NCBI RefSeq assembly: GCF_900129775.1 | Contig: NZ_FQWV01000004.1 | Location: 1-64,000 of the forward strand | Direction: 5' to 3' | From: Halobaculum gomorrense | Lineage (GTDB): Archaea; Halobacteriota; Halobacteria; Halobacteriales; Haloferacaceae | Length of the DNA stretch: 64,000 nucleotides | Shown here: piece by piece, positions 52,639 through 61,369 of the stretch | Layout of the letters: the number at the start of each line of letters is the position of its first letter | Numbering within the stretch: position 1 is the first letter of the stretch | Notes under the pieces: generated by a model | Seen by the model: the letters and a program-made list of their open reading frames with translations, nothing else | Told to the model about the DNA's origin: nothing | The model's database searches: none | Program-made: the position numbers and the translations under genes

Positions 52639-53967
52639 TCACGCTGTTGTCCCGCCGGTGCGCGCCTGTTCGACGGGGATGTACCGAACCGACACGTCGA
52701 CGGCGGTCGCCGCGCCGATGCCGAGCGGCGCGCGGGCGTCGTCCGCCAACCGTGTCGCGAGCGCGTCGCCGATCTGCGGCGGCGCCGTCCCCGGCGGATA
52801 CCCGACCGTCACCGTCACCGCGGTCGGCTGTCGGAAGGGGAAGCCGCCGTACGTCACCGCCACGTCGAGCACGCGTGCGTCGCCGTCGAGCAGCGCGTCG
52901 GCCTCCTCGTGGGCGGCCGTCTCGAACTGTGCGCTCTGATAGGAGGCGACCGTGACCCCACCGAGGACGGCCGTCGAGAGCAGGATGGCGACGCCCAGCA
53001 CCCCGATCCGGCGGACGGTCGTCGCGCGCGCCTCGTCGAGGCGCCAGAACGACTCCGGCCGGTACCCCTTGAACCACAGCGTCGCGATCGCGGCGAAGTT
53101 GATCGCGGCGAAGTTGACGACGACCAGCAGGGCCGCGCCGGCGACGGTCCCCGGTCGTCCCCACGCGATCCCGATGCCGACGACGGCCGTCGGCGGCACC
53201 AGCGCCGCCGCGATCATGACGCCGACGAGCGCCGAGGAGACGCCCGAGGCCAGCGACAGCGCGCCCGCGACGCCCGACCCGAGCGCGATCGGCAGCGAGA
53301 GCACGTCCGGCGCGAGCCGCTCGCGCACCTCCGCGATCGAGAACACCTCCTCGACGCCGAACGGGACGACCCGCCCGTACCTGAGCAGCGCCGCGAACAC
53401 CGCCGCGCTCGCCACCGCGAGCACCGCCCCGATCGCCTGCAGTTTCACGCCCCGAGCGAACAGGTCGTCGTCGTCGAGCACGGTGCCGACGCTGGCGGCC
53501 ATCGCCGGGCCGATCAGCGGCGCGATCACCATCGAGCCGACGACGACCGCGGCCGAGTCGAGCAGTAGCCCCGCGGTCGCGACGACGGCGCTGATCACCG
53601 TCATCGTCACGAACGCGCCGAGGCGCGGCGACATCTCCGTCGCCCGGGCCTCCAACTCCTCGCGCGCGATCCGGTTGCCGTTCCCATCCTCGTCCTCCGC
53701 GTACCGCTCCTCTAACTCCTCGAACCGCTTCGAAACGACGGTCTCAGCGTCCAGAACGACCGTGTACGCGTCGCGTTCGAGTCCGGCCTCCCGCAGCTTC
53801 GACAGCACCGGCTCGACGGCCTCCGTGGGGAGGGGAAACGAGACGACGGCGGTGTACTCGCGACCGCTGGTCTCGTCGGAGAGGACGTAGTCGATCCCCT
53901 CCTCGTCGAGCGTCGAGAGGACGGTCTCCCGCTTGCCCGCCGGCACCATCACCTGAACGAGTCGCAC
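52639..53967 (-). CDS. DUF389 (TIGR00341-type) membrane protein
   Basis: A 442-residue protein. The N-terminal 90-residue soluble domain begins MRLVQVMVPAGKRETVL. About six TM segments follow, with the DUF389 core MVIAPLIGPAMAASVGT and IAAALVPPTAVVGIGIAWG. The soluble C-terminal domain starts near residue 345. The family is widespread and uncharacterised, probably a transporter. It lies 60 bp upstream of the SIMPL gene on the same strand. Confidence 0.88.
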   Translation of the reverse strand: MRLVQVMVPAGKRETVLSTLDEEGIDYVLSDETSGREYTAVVSFPLPTEAVEPVLSKLREAGLERDAYTVVLDAETVVSKRFEELEERYAEDEDGNGNRIAREELEARATEMSPRLGAFVTMTVISAVVATAGLLLDSAAVVVGSMVIAPLIGPAMAASVGTVLDDDDLFARGVKLQAIGAVLAVASAAVFAALLRYGRVVPFGVEEVFSIAEVRERLAPDVLSLPIALGSGVAGALSLASGVSSALVGVMIAAALVPPTAVVGIGIAWGRPGTVAGAALLVVVNFAAINFAAIATLWFKGYRPESFWRLDEARATTVRRIGVLGVAILLSTAVLGGVTVASYQSAQFETAAHEEADALLDGDARVLDVAVTYGGFPFRQPTAVTVTVGYPPGTAPPQIGDALATRLADDARAPLGIGAATAVDVSVRYIPVEQARTGGTTA

Positions 53968-54039
53968 GGCGGCACCTCACGGAGGGGACAGTTATAGCCG
54001 ACGGGAAGGGGACGCTCGGGATCGGCGCCCCGGCGCCGA

Positions 54040-54876
54040 TCACTCTGGATGCAACCGACGCAACACCGGGATCGACTCCAGTTTCTCGTCGGGAAGGGCG
54101 CCCCAATCGACGCCGTCGGGTCGCGCGGGCGGGTCGCCGCCGCGGGCGTCCACCGTCCGGATCGTTCGACCGGGGGTGCAGATCAGGTCTAGCGGCACGT
54201 CGTGGGCGTCGAGGTCGACGGCCTCGTCGACGACCTGCATTCCGTGGACGGTCGTCGCCACCGCGGTCGCGTCGTCGACGGCGCCCAACTCCGCCAGCAC
54301 GGCGAACTCCAGGTCCGCGAACCCCTCGCCCTTCCCGACGCGACCGCCGGCCTCTGTGACCGCGACGCTCCCGGAGACGATCAGGTCGACGTGGGGCACC
54401 TCGTCGGGCCCGACGGGGACGCCGTGCGTCGAGGCGCCGGAGACGGTGGTCGCGTCGTCGATGTCCGGCACCTCCCCGGGTGCCAGGCGGAGGAACGGCT
54501 GTTCCTCGCGCAGCCGGGGAGCGGCCACGTAGACGGTCTTGCCCGCGCGGAGCGCAGCGCGGCGGACCGGGAGCTGCGGCGCGTCGGGGTTCGCCTTCAG
54601 CGTCTCCGCCGCCTCCCACTCCGGCGTGTTCGTCAGCCGCTCGCACGCCGCGTCGGCGTCCGCGAAGTTCGGGATCCGGCCGTGCGGCGGGAACGGAAAG
54701 CGCGCCTCGCCGGACGCCTCCAGCGCGTCCCAGACGCGCTCGCGGAGGGGCTGTTTGTTCACGTTCGGGGCGTGGACCCGACGGTGTTTCAGCGTCATCC
54801 ACGTCATCGAGCCGTCGTGGGCGGCCTTCGGGGCGGGCGGTGCGAGCCACCCGACGCCGGCTATAGAGGGGTCCAT
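54040..54876 (-). CDS. 5-formyltetrahydrofolate cyclo-ligase-like protein
   Basis: A 278-residue protein of the MTHFS fold. It has a basic KHRRVHAPNVNKQPLRERVW, then EARFPFPPHGRIPNF, KTVYVAAPRLREEQPFL and the nucleotide-binding VGKGEGFADLEFAVL (GxGxGFYD-like), but no clear folate-binding residues. MTHFS makes 5,10-methenyl-THF from 5-formyl-THF; the haloarchaeal group may have another role. ATG 54876 fits a leaderless start from AATAAAAG 24 nt upstream. Confidence 0.75.
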   Translation of the reverse strand: MDPSIAGVGWLAPPAPKAAHDGSMTWMTLKHRRVHAPNVNKQPLRERVWDALEASGEARFPFPPHGRIPNFADADAACERLTNTPEWEAAETLKANPDAPQLPVRRAALRAGKTVYVAAPRLREEQPFLRLAPGEVPDIDDATTVSGASTHGVPVGPDEVPHVDLIVSGSVAVTEAGGRVGKGEGFADLEFAVLAELGAVDDATAVATTVHGMQVVDEAVDLDAHDVPLDLICTPGRTIRTVDARGGDPPARPDGVDWGALPDEKLESIPVLRRLHPE

Positions 54877-54892
54877 ATCGGTCCTAGCAGCG

Positions 54893-54900
54893 CTTTTATT
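54893..54900. promoter_or_regulatory. Shared bidirectional TATA element
   Basis: The sequence CTTTTATT on the + strand (AATAAAAG on the minus strand) lies 24-29 nt from the ATG of the divergent genes on both sides (54876 leftward and 54924 rightward). It is the only AT-rich element in the 47-bp gap, so one TATA box may serve both directions. Confidence 0.45.
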
Positions 54901-54923
54901 CCACATCGTGAGTATCCCCGTTC

Positions 54924-55685
54924 ATGGTCCTCGGAGGTCCGCTGGTGCGCCCCGACGAGTCGTTCGATCGCGATCCCGGGTCGTACTCCGTCGAGCGCGC
55001 GCTCGGTCTGGTCGCCGCGCTCGCCCTCCTCTCGGCGCTGTCGGTCGTCGTCATCGGCGCCGGGGTCGCCCACGCGATCCCGGACGAGGCGACGGTGGAG
55101 AACCCCGAACGTCCCCCGGCGTCAGCCTGCGACGACGAGTCCACGGTGAACCTGACCGTCGACGGGGAGCCCGTCACGTTCGCCACGCCGGAGACCTGCG
55201 ACGAACCGGCGCGAGTCCCGACCGATCGGCTCGTCTGGCGTGCCGTCGGCGGCGAACTCCCGGGGCAGTTCTTCGCCCCGATGCTCGGGTGGCTCCTCGT
55301 CGGCGGGGTCTTTCACGCTGTCACCCGCTCGGACGGCGAGTCGCCGGCCGGCCCGATGACGGTCGCAGCGTGGGGGCGCGTCTCGCGCGTGCTCGGGACG
55401 CTCCTGCTCGCGCTCGTCCTCGCCTGGACCGCGGCCGGCTCCGGGGTCGCCCCCGGGACGCCGACCGCCGAGGCGACGATACGGACGATCGGGTGGGCGT
55501 TCGAGGCGAGCGTCCCGCTCGCGATCGGCGTTCGGACCGCCGCGATCGGTTGGGGCGCGTGGATCGAGTACCACGGCCTGCGGCGCGTCCGCGACCTCCC
55601 ACCTCGCCGCGCGTTGTTGGTCGTCGGGCTCGTCGCCGGCGTCTCCCTCGTCGTGTCCCTCTGGGCGCTTCTCTCGGTCGGGTGA
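54924..55685 (+). CDS. Polytopic membrane protein with extracytoplasmic loop
   Basis: The 253-residue product has about five TM segments (near 28-50, 115-130, 150-168, 185-205 and 228-250). A hydrophilic loop of about 60 residues after TM1 contains two cysteines (ACDDES and ETCDE), possibly a disulfide outside the cell. It resembles Yip1-like membrane proteins in the arrangement of TM2-5 but no motif proves that. It is 73 bp upstream of engB and may share its transcript. Confidence 0.6.
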   Translation: MVLGGPLVRPDESFDRDPGSYSVERALGLVAALALLSALSVVVIGAGVAHAIPDEATVENPERPPASACDDESTVNLTVDGEPVTFATPETCDEPARVPTDRLVWRAVGGELPGQFFAPMLGWLLVGGVFHAVTRSDGESPAGPMTVAAWGRVSRVLGTLLLALVLAWTAAGSGVAPGTPTAEATIRTIGWAFEASVPLAIGVRTAAIGWGAWIEYHGLRRVRDLPPRRALLVVGLVAGVSLVVSLWALLSVG

Positions 55686-55758
55686 CGGTCTTCGGACCGA
55701 CGGCGTTCGTGCCTGCGGACCCGCGCTGCTTATCCGCCGCGGCGGCCCACCCACGCAC

Positions 55759-56391
55759 ATGACCTTTGAGGGGCGGCCGAACCGGGACGCCGAGGTGGTG
55801 CTCGTCGGCCGGTCGAACGTCGGTAAGTCGACGCTGATGCGCGAGCTGACCGGCCACGATGTGTCCACGGGCAAGAAGCCGGGCGTCACTCGCAGGCCGA
55901 ACCACTTCGACTGGGCGCCTCAGTCGTTCATGTTCACCGACCTGCCGGGCTTCGGGTTCATGACCGGCGTCGAGGAGGAGAAACGCGAGGCGATCAAGAC
56001 GGACGTGGTCCGCTACGTCGAAGAGAACGCTGACTCGATCGTCGCGGGCGTGCTCGTCGTCGACGGGAAGGCCGTGATCGACATCATCGACCGCCACAGC
56101 GACGCGGACGAGATCCCCCACGACGTGGAGCTGTTCGGGTTCCTGCAGGACGTGGACGTGGCGCCGGTGGTCGCGGTGAACAAGATGGACAAGGTGGACG
56201 ACCGCGACGAGCGCCTGGACGAGCTGTGCGACCGGCTGGGGCTGTACCCGCCGTGGCAGCAGTGGTCGGGCGAGGGCGGAACGATCGCGCCGATCACCGC
56301 CAAGAAGGGGTCCATCGAGCCGCTGAAGGAAGCGCTTCGGGGACACTTCCGCGAGGCCAAGCGCGACGACCTGCTGCAGTTCGTAAAATAA
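55759..56391 (+). CDS. engB: Ribosome-assembly GTPase EngB
   Basis: A 210-residue GTPase with G1 GRSNVGKS (residues 17-24), G2 GVTRRP (KPGVTRRP), G3 DLPGFGFM, G4 NKMDK and G5 ITAKKG. This is the typical EngB/YihA set, acting in large-subunit assembly. The G3 region DLPGFGF is the archaeal form. Confidence 0.95.
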   Translation: MTFEGRPNRDAEVVLVGRSNVGKSTLMRELTGHDVSTGKKPGVTRRPNHFDWAPQSFMFTDLPGFGFMTGVEEEKREAIKTDVVRYVEENADSIVAGVLVVDGKAVIDIIDRHSDADEIPHDVELFGFLQDVDVAPVVAVNKMDKVDDRDERLDELCDRLGLYPPWQQWSGEGGTIAPITAKKGSIEPLKEALRGHFREAKRDDLLQFVK

Positions 56392-56467
56392 CCCGATCGG
56401 TCCCCGCCCACCGATCCCGATCGAGTACGAGCGTTTATGCCGCAGAACGCCACACTCTCGTACAGCA

Positions 56468-57928
56468 ATGGCGAGCGCGGACGCGAACACCGATCACGAC
56501 GACGCGGCGTTCCCGGTCCCCGAACTCCGCGAGCGCGCCGAGGCGTGTGCCGACCGGCTGCGCGAGGCCGGCGAGTTCCTCCTGTGCTCGCACATCGACG
56601 CCGACGGACTCACCAGCGCCGCGGTCGCGACGGCGGCGTTCGAGCGCGCGGGCTTCGACTTCGAGACGGCGTTCTTCAAGCAGCTCGACGCCGACGCGGT
56701 CGCCTCCATCGCCGCGACCGACTACGACGTGGTCTGCTTCACCGACTTCGGCAGCGGCCAACTCGACGTGATCGCCCCCCACGAGGAGGCCGGCGAGTTC
56801 GTCCCTGTCATCGCCGACCACCACCAGCCCGCCGAGGTGGAAACGAGGTACCACCTGAACCCCCTTCTCGAAGGGCTCGACGGGGCGAGCGAACTCTCCG
56901 GGGCGGGCGCCTCGTACCTGCTCTCGCGCGCGCTCGGCGACGCGACGACGACGGACAACCGCGATCTGGCCGCGCTTGCGGTCGTGGGCGCGGTCGGCGA
57001 CATGCAAGACGGCGACGGCGGCCTCTCGGGCGCCAACGAGGGCCTCGTCTCCGACGCGGTCGACGCCGGCGCGCTGGAGGAAGTGACCGACCTCGCGCTG
57101 TACGGTCGCCAGACCCGCCCGCTGCCCAAACTCCTGGAGTACGCCAGCGAGGCGCGCATCCCGGGCATCTCGAACGACCAGGCCGGCGCGATCGAGTTCC
57201 TCTCGGAGCTCGACGTGCCGATGAAGGACGCCGACGGCGAGTGGCGCCGCTGGGTCGACCTCGACGCCGACGAGCGGCGGACGGTCGCCAGCGCGCTCAT
57301 CCGCCGCGCCGTCTCCTCGGGCGTCCCGAGCGAGCGCGTCGACTCGCTCGTCGGCACCACCTACGTCCTCGCCGACGAGGAACCGGGCACGGAGCTGCGC
57401 GACGTGAGCGAGTTCTCCACGCTGCTCAACGCGACGGCGCGCTACGAGCGCGCCGACGTGGGGCTCGCGGTCTGCCTCGGCGACCGCGACGAGGCGCTCG
57501 ATCGCGCCCGGACCTTGCTGCGAACCCACCGCCGAAACCTCTCGGAGGGACTCCAGTGGGTGACGAACGAGGGGGTCGAGCGCGAAGACAACGTCCAGTG
57601 GTTCGACGCCGGCACCCGGATCCGAGAGACGATCGTCGGCATCGTCGCGGGGATGGCCGTCGGCGCCGACGGCGTCTCCGCCCGCAAGCCGATCGTCGCC
57701 TTCGCCGACAAGGGCGACGGGGAGACGAAGGTCTCGGCCAGGGGGAGCGGCTTCCTCGTCCGCGAGGGGCTCGACCTCTCGGCGGTGATGCGCGAGGCCA
57801 GCCGCGCGGTCGGGGGCGACGGCGGCGGCCACGATGTTGCCGCCGGGGCGACGATCCCCGCCGAGGAACGCGACGCGTTTCTCGCGGCGGTCGACGAACT
57901 CGTCGGCGAACAACTGGGCGAAGAGTAG
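56468..57928 (+). CDS. RecJ-like DHH/DHHA1 single-strand nuclease
   Basis: A 486-residue phosphoesterase. The DHH domain has SHIDADGLTSA (motif I), FTDFGSGQ (motif II) and IADHHQP (motif III, DHH), then AVVGAVGD. The C-terminal DHHA1 domain has the conserved GGDGGGHDVAAGAT. It corresponds to archaeal RecJ/GAN-type exonucleases, which act with the CMG helicase or in repair. Haloarchaea carry several paralogues. It lies 76 bp after engB. Confidence 0.9.
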   Translation: MASADANTDHDDAAFPVPELRERAEACADRLREAGEFLLCSHIDADGLTSAAVATAAFERAGFDFETAFFKQLDADAVASIAATDYDVVCFTDFGSGQLDVIAPHEEAGEFVPVIADHHQPAEVETRYHLNPLLEGLDGASELSGAGASYLLSRALGDATTTDNRDLAALAVVGAVGDMQDGDGGLSGANEGLVSDAVDAGALEEVTDLALYGRQTRPLPKLLEYASEARIPGISNDQAGAIEFLSELDVPMKDADGEWRRWVDLDADERRTVASALIRRAVSSGVPSERVDSLVGTTYVLADEEPGTELRDVSEFSTLLNATARYERADVGLAVCLGDRDEALDRARTLLRTHRRNLSEGLQWVTNEGVEREDNVQWFDAGTRIRETIVGIVAGMAVGADGVSARKPIVAFADKGDGETKVSARGSGFLVREGLDLSAVMREASRAVGGDGGGHDVAAGATIPAEERDAFLAAVDELVGEQLGEE

Positions 57929-57960
57929 CGACCCCGAGGCGCAGCGGCTACGGAGGGCAG

Positions 57961-58539
57961 TCAGGTGGACTCGGAGGCGGACGACTTCCCGAGATCGCGG
58001 AACAGCATCCGGTAGTCGTCCGGCGAAAACGCGCTCGCGAGGTCGTCCATCTCCGACTGGAGCGATTCGATATGGGAGAGTAACTCCTCGTACTCCGGAG
58101 ACGACCGGATGTCAGACCGGGTGCGCTCGGACTCGAGGACGGCGCGTTTCGTGACGAGCGACGCCGTTTGCTGGAGCGTGTCGTCGTACTGTGCGCGCGT
58201 TCCCAGCCGCTCGACAGCGGACTGGATGTCGTCACGGGTGGCCGGCTTCACGAGATACAGGTCGAACCCCATCTCGACGATGTCGACGTCGGGCTCGACG
58301 GCGGTCACCATCGCCACCCGACAGTCGAGGCCGCGCTCGCGGATCTCCGCGAGGACCTCCGACCCGGAGGTGTCCGACAGCCGACGATCGAGCAGCACGG
58401 CATCAGTAGTCGAATCAACGAGTTCGAGCGCTTCTGTGCCCGTGTTTGCCACCGTGACGTCGTGGGTACCCGCGAGATAGCCGCGGTACAGATCGGCTAC
58501 CTCGGGTTCGTCCTCGACGATGAGCACGCGCCGTGTCAC
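57961..58539 (-). CDS. HalX-domain response regulator
   Basis: A 192-residue receiver protein. The acidic pair is in VLIVEDEPEV, the phospho-acceptor Asp in AVLLDRRLSDTSG (about residue 51), T in VTAV and K in LVKPATRD. A HalX-like C-terminal helical region follows (about 120-180, with LLSHIESLQSEMDDLASAF). HalX is a haloarchaeal output domain of unknown action. It starts with GTG and lies divergent to the KaiC-like gene, with 231 bp between. Confidence 0.88.
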   Translation of the reverse strand: MTRRVLIVEDEPEVADLYRGYLAGTHDVTVANTGTEALELVDSTTDAVLLDRRLSDTSGSEVLAEIRERGLDCRVAMVTAVEPDVDIVEMGFDLYLVKPATRDDIQSAVERLGTRAQYDDTLQQTASLVTKRAVLESERTRSDIRSSPEYEELLSHIESLQSEMDDLASAFSPDDYRMLFRDLGKSSASEST

Positions 58540-58770
58540 CGCGACCGAACCCCCACATGCTCGACCCCGCCGTCAGTCATGTTCGTCAACCAGACGTGTT
58601 TCTGCTTAAAGCTATCGCACACGATCCGGCCGCGTGAAGATATTAACGCAGAATATGATGGGGTTGTGTCGTGTAGTACGCTCGCACGATCGGGGGTCAC
58701 TCGGGCCGGTGGTTGAGGGGACGGACGCACGGCGGAACCGTTTTGATTAGTGGGGACGGCGAATACGCAT

Positions 58771-59502
58771 ATGGTAGCCACTGTCCCGACCGGAATCGAC
58801 GGCCTCGACTCCATCCTCAACGGCGGCCTCGTCGAGAACGCGACGGTGCTCGTGAGCGGAAACCCCGGGACGGGAAAGTCCCTCTTCGGGATCCAGTACC
58901 TCTACGACGGCGTCATCGACCACGACGAGCACGGAATCTACATCTCCTTCGAGGAGAACGAAGAGGACATCCGCCAGGCGGCCGAGTCGATCGGCTTCGA
59001 CCGCTGGGGCGACCTCGTCGACGACGGCTCGATCAAGGTGTACGACAAACAGCACATGCTGCGCGAGGGGGACTTCTCGTCGGCGCTGGACACGCTGCTC
59101 GAGGACTTCGCGAACGCCTCCTACGATCGGCTGGTGCTCGACTCGCTGACGATGTTCTCGCTGTTCTTCGAGGATGAGAAAGAAAAGCGGACGTACCTCC
59201 TCAAGTTCTCGGACATCCTCAAGCAGAACGGCTTGACCTCGCTGCTCATCAACGAGCAGGGGGCGGTGTTCCCCGAGACGGAGATCGGCCTCGAGAACTT
59301 CCTCACCGACGGCAACATCTACTTCATCCAGACGCCGACCGACTCGGGAGTCAATCGCTACGTCTGGGTGGCGAAGATGCGGAAACAGGACATCGACACC
59401 GACATCTTCCCGATGGAGATCGACGACGGCGGGATCAAGGTGTACGAGCGCGCGGGCGGCTTCTCGATGATGGGCCGTGACGGCCCTGACGCCGGGTTCT
59501 GA
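58771..59502 (+). CDS. KaiC-like / RAD55-type ATPase
   Basis: A 243-residue single RecA-like domain. Walker A is SGNPGTGKSLFG (about residues 30-40) and Walker B is DRLVLDSLTMFS. Motifs GIYISFEENEEDI and LLINEQGAVFPE are typical of archaeal KaiC-family proteins. ATG 58771 is about 25 nt below TTTTGATTAG, so the message may be leaderless; a longer start 21 nt upstream is less likely. It is flanked by the HalX regulator and the archaellin regulator, suggesting a motility or signalling role; the function is not proven. Confidence 0.85.
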   Translation: MVATVPTGIDGLDSILNGGLVENATVLVSGNPGTGKSLFGIQYLYDGVIDHDEHGIYISFEENEEDIRQAAESIGFDRWGDLVDDGSIKVYDKQHMLREGDFSSALDTLLEDFANASYDRLVLDSLTMFSLFFEDEKEKRTYLLKFSDILKQNGLTSLLINEQGAVFPETEIGLENFLTDGNIYFIQTPTDSGVNRYVWVAKMRKQDIDTDIFPMEIDDGGIKVYERAGGFSMMGRDGPDAGF

Positions 59503-59562
59503 GCGCGAAACCGCCGTGTTCGACCCCGGCGAGGCCGCCCGCGATCGCGGTTCGGCTTCCGA

Positions 59563-59904
59563 TCAGCCGTCGGTCATCGTCCGCCACACGTCGTCGAGCT
59601 TGTTCTTGACCTCCGAGCGCTCCTCCAACTCGACGGTCAACCCGTCGCGGAACGTCACGTTCACGCCGTCGACGCAGCGCCGGTACACCTTTATTCGCCG
59701 GTGTTCGTCGGAGAGTGGCCGATCGTGCAGTTCCAACAGCTCGGTGTTCTCCAACTCGTTGATGCGGCGATAACAGGTGGCGATCGGCACGTCCAACTGG
59801 TCCGACAGCTCCTGTGCCGACTTCGGCTCGCCCGCCGCGTCGAGGATTTCGGGGTTGTACTTGTTCCCCAGCACCTCGATGATATCCTCGTCGTCCGCGG
59901 ACAT
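59563..59904 (-). CDS. Winged-helix transcriptional regulator
   Basis: A 113-residue ArsR/PadR-like winged helix. The recognition region reads KSAQELSDQLDVPIATCYRRINELENTELLELHDR (helix-turn-helix about 28-50), and the wing ends HRRIKVYRRCVDGVNV. It lies divergent from the archaellins with 213 bp between. A perfect inverted repeat immediately upstream of the ATG suggests autoregulation. It likely controls archaellin or motility genes, but direct proof is missing. Confidence 0.85.
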   Translation of the reverse strand: MSADDEDIIEVLGNKYNPEILDAAGEPKSAQELSDQLDVPIATCYRRINELENTELLELHDRPLSDEHRRIKVYRRCVDGVNVTFRDGLTVELEERSEVKNKLDDVWRTMTDG

Positions 59905-59906
59905 GA

Positions 59907-59922
59907 CTCTCAATACTGAGAG
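59907..59922 (-). promoter_or_regulatory. Inverted-repeat operator at the regulator gene
   Basis: CTCTCA-ATAC-TGAGAG, a perfect 6-bp inverted repeat with a 4-bp spacer, stands 3 bp from the ATG of the winged-helix gene, between it and its TATA-like GCTTATTG (about 59930-59937). Its CAATAC core recurs at about 60010-60015 upstream of the archaellin TATA box. Confidence 0.55.
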
Positions 59923-60046
59923 AGACTGCAATAAGCGTACCGCCTCTACCCCCGTCTCTCCGCCCGAATTGCCGGCCAACCGATCCTCGATATCGGTCTC
60001 GATAGCTCCCAATACGGATATCTGAAGTGATAATTGACGCCGTAGA

Positions 60047-60054
60047 TTTAATAA
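60047..60054 (+). promoter_or_regulatory. Archaellin promoter TATA
   Basis: TTTAATAA at 60047-60054 is the only strong TATA-like element in the region upstream of arlA1. It stands about 64-71 nt from the ATG, so the message should have a leader of about 35-40 nt. This is unusual in haloarchaea, where leaderless messages are common. Confidence 0.6.
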
Positions 60055-60117
60055 TTGAATCCGATTCGTCCTTGCCACAGCCCGGCCCGCGGTAGGGACG
60101 GGACCGAGAGAACCACA

Positions 60118-60711
60118 ATGTTCGAATTCATCACGGACGAGGAAGAGCGCGGGCAGGTTGGTATCGGGACGCTCATCGTGTTCATCGCGATGGTGCTGGT
60201 GGCGGCGATCGCCGCGGGTGTCCTGATCAACACCGCGGGCTTCCTCCAGAGCAAGTCGCAGGAAACGGGTCAACAGTCGGCAAAGCAGGTCAGTAACCGC
60301 CTCCAGGAGGTCGTCACGGTCGGGACGGTGGACACCGGAACCAGTACCATCAAGAAGGTGAACGTGACGGTGACGCAGGCGCCCGGTGCCGGCGAGATCG
60401 ACCTCTCGAACGCGACGATCAACTGGATCGGTCCGGACGGCACGGAGACGCTGACCCACTCCAGTGCGAACGAGGGGGGCTGGGTGTTCAACACCTACGC
60501 GGTGAAGAACACCGACTCGTCCAAGACCGTGCTCAACGACGCCGACGACCGCTTCAACGTCGAGTTCGACCTGACGGCGTCGAACGCGCCGGCCAAGCTC
60601 ACCGAGGGCTCGGAGGTCACGATCAAGATCAACACGATGTCGGGCGCGACGACGACCATCCGCTTCACGGTGCCCGAGTCGCTGGGGCAGAAGCAGGCAG
60701 TCGAACTGTAA
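60118..60711 (+). CDS. arlA1: Archaellin A1 (flagellin)
   Basis: A 197-residue archaellin. The class III signal peptide [12 protein letters not shown] is cleaved by PibD before [18 protein letters not shown], the conserved hydrophobic helix. The C-terminal part is beta-rich, with N-glycosylation sequons (NVTV, NATI). The start of the coding sequence is nearly identical in DNA to the next gene. Only two bases separate the two genes, so they form one transcript. It forms the archaellum filament. Confidence 0.96.
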   Translation: MFEFITDEEERGQVGIGTLIVFIAMVLVAAIAAGVLINTAGFLQSKSQETGQQSAKQVSNRLQEVVTVGTVDTGTSTIKKVNVTVTQAPGAGEIDLSNATINWIGPDGTETLTHSSANEGGWVFNTYAVKNTDSSKTVLNDADDRFNVEFDLTASNAPAKLTEGSEVTIKINTMSGATTTIRFTVPESLGQKQAVEL

Positions 60712-60713
60712 TC

Positions 60714-61313
60714 ATGTTCGAGTTCGTCACGGACGAGGAAGAGCGCGGGCAGGTCGGTATCGGGACGCTCATCGTGTTCATCGCGATGGTGCTGGTGGCG
60801 GCGATCGCCGCGGGCGTCCTGATCAACACCGCGGGCTTCCTCCAGAGCAAGTCGCAGGAAACGGGCCAACAGTCGACCAAGCAGGTCAGTAATCGCCTGC
60901 AGGAGGTCGTCACGACCGGGACGGTCGACCAGTCGAACAGCACGATCACCGCGGTGAACGTGACGGTGACGCAGGCGCCCGGCGCCGGCGAGATCGACCT
61001 GGAGAACGCGACGATCACCTGGATCGGCCCGGACGGGACGTTCATCATCAATCACGAGAACGCTTCCACCCAGGTCGACGACGAGTTCACCACGTCGGTC
61101 GTGAAGAACGCCGAGGGCTCGCCCACGGTGCTCAACGACCCGGACGACCGCTTCAGCATCAACTTCGACCTCTCGGCGGGGAGCGAGGATCCGAGCCTCC
61201 TCACCGAGGGCGACGAAGTGACGATCAAGATCAACACGATGGCCGGCGCGACCACGACGATCCGCTTCACCGTGCCCGAGTCACTCGGGCAGACGCAGGG
61301 CGTCGAGCTGTAA
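60714..61313 (+). CDS. arlA2: Archaellin A2 (flagellin)
   Basis: A 199-residue archaellin paralogous to the upstream gene. The first 60 residues are nearly the same ([12 protein letters not shown], then [18 protein letters not shown]), and the C-terminal [14 protein letters not shown] matches too. The middle (about 75-165) is diverged. Both carry several N-X-S/T sites ([19 protein letters not shown]). It is the minor or alternative filament subunit. Confidence 0.96.
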   Translation: MFEFVTDEEERGQVGIGTLIVFIAMVLVAAIAAGVLINTAGFLQSKSQETGQQSTKQVSNRLQEVVTTGTVDQSNSTITAVNVTVTQAPGAGEIDLENATITWIGPDGTFIINHENASTQVDDEFTTSVVKNAEGSPTVLNDPDDRFSINFDLSAGSEDPSLLTEGDEVTIKINTMAGATTTIRFTVPESLGQTQGVEL

Positions 61314-61369
61314 GCCGGCCGCGCTGAACGCGACTACACTTTTTACCGCACGCGATAGAACACCGAGCC

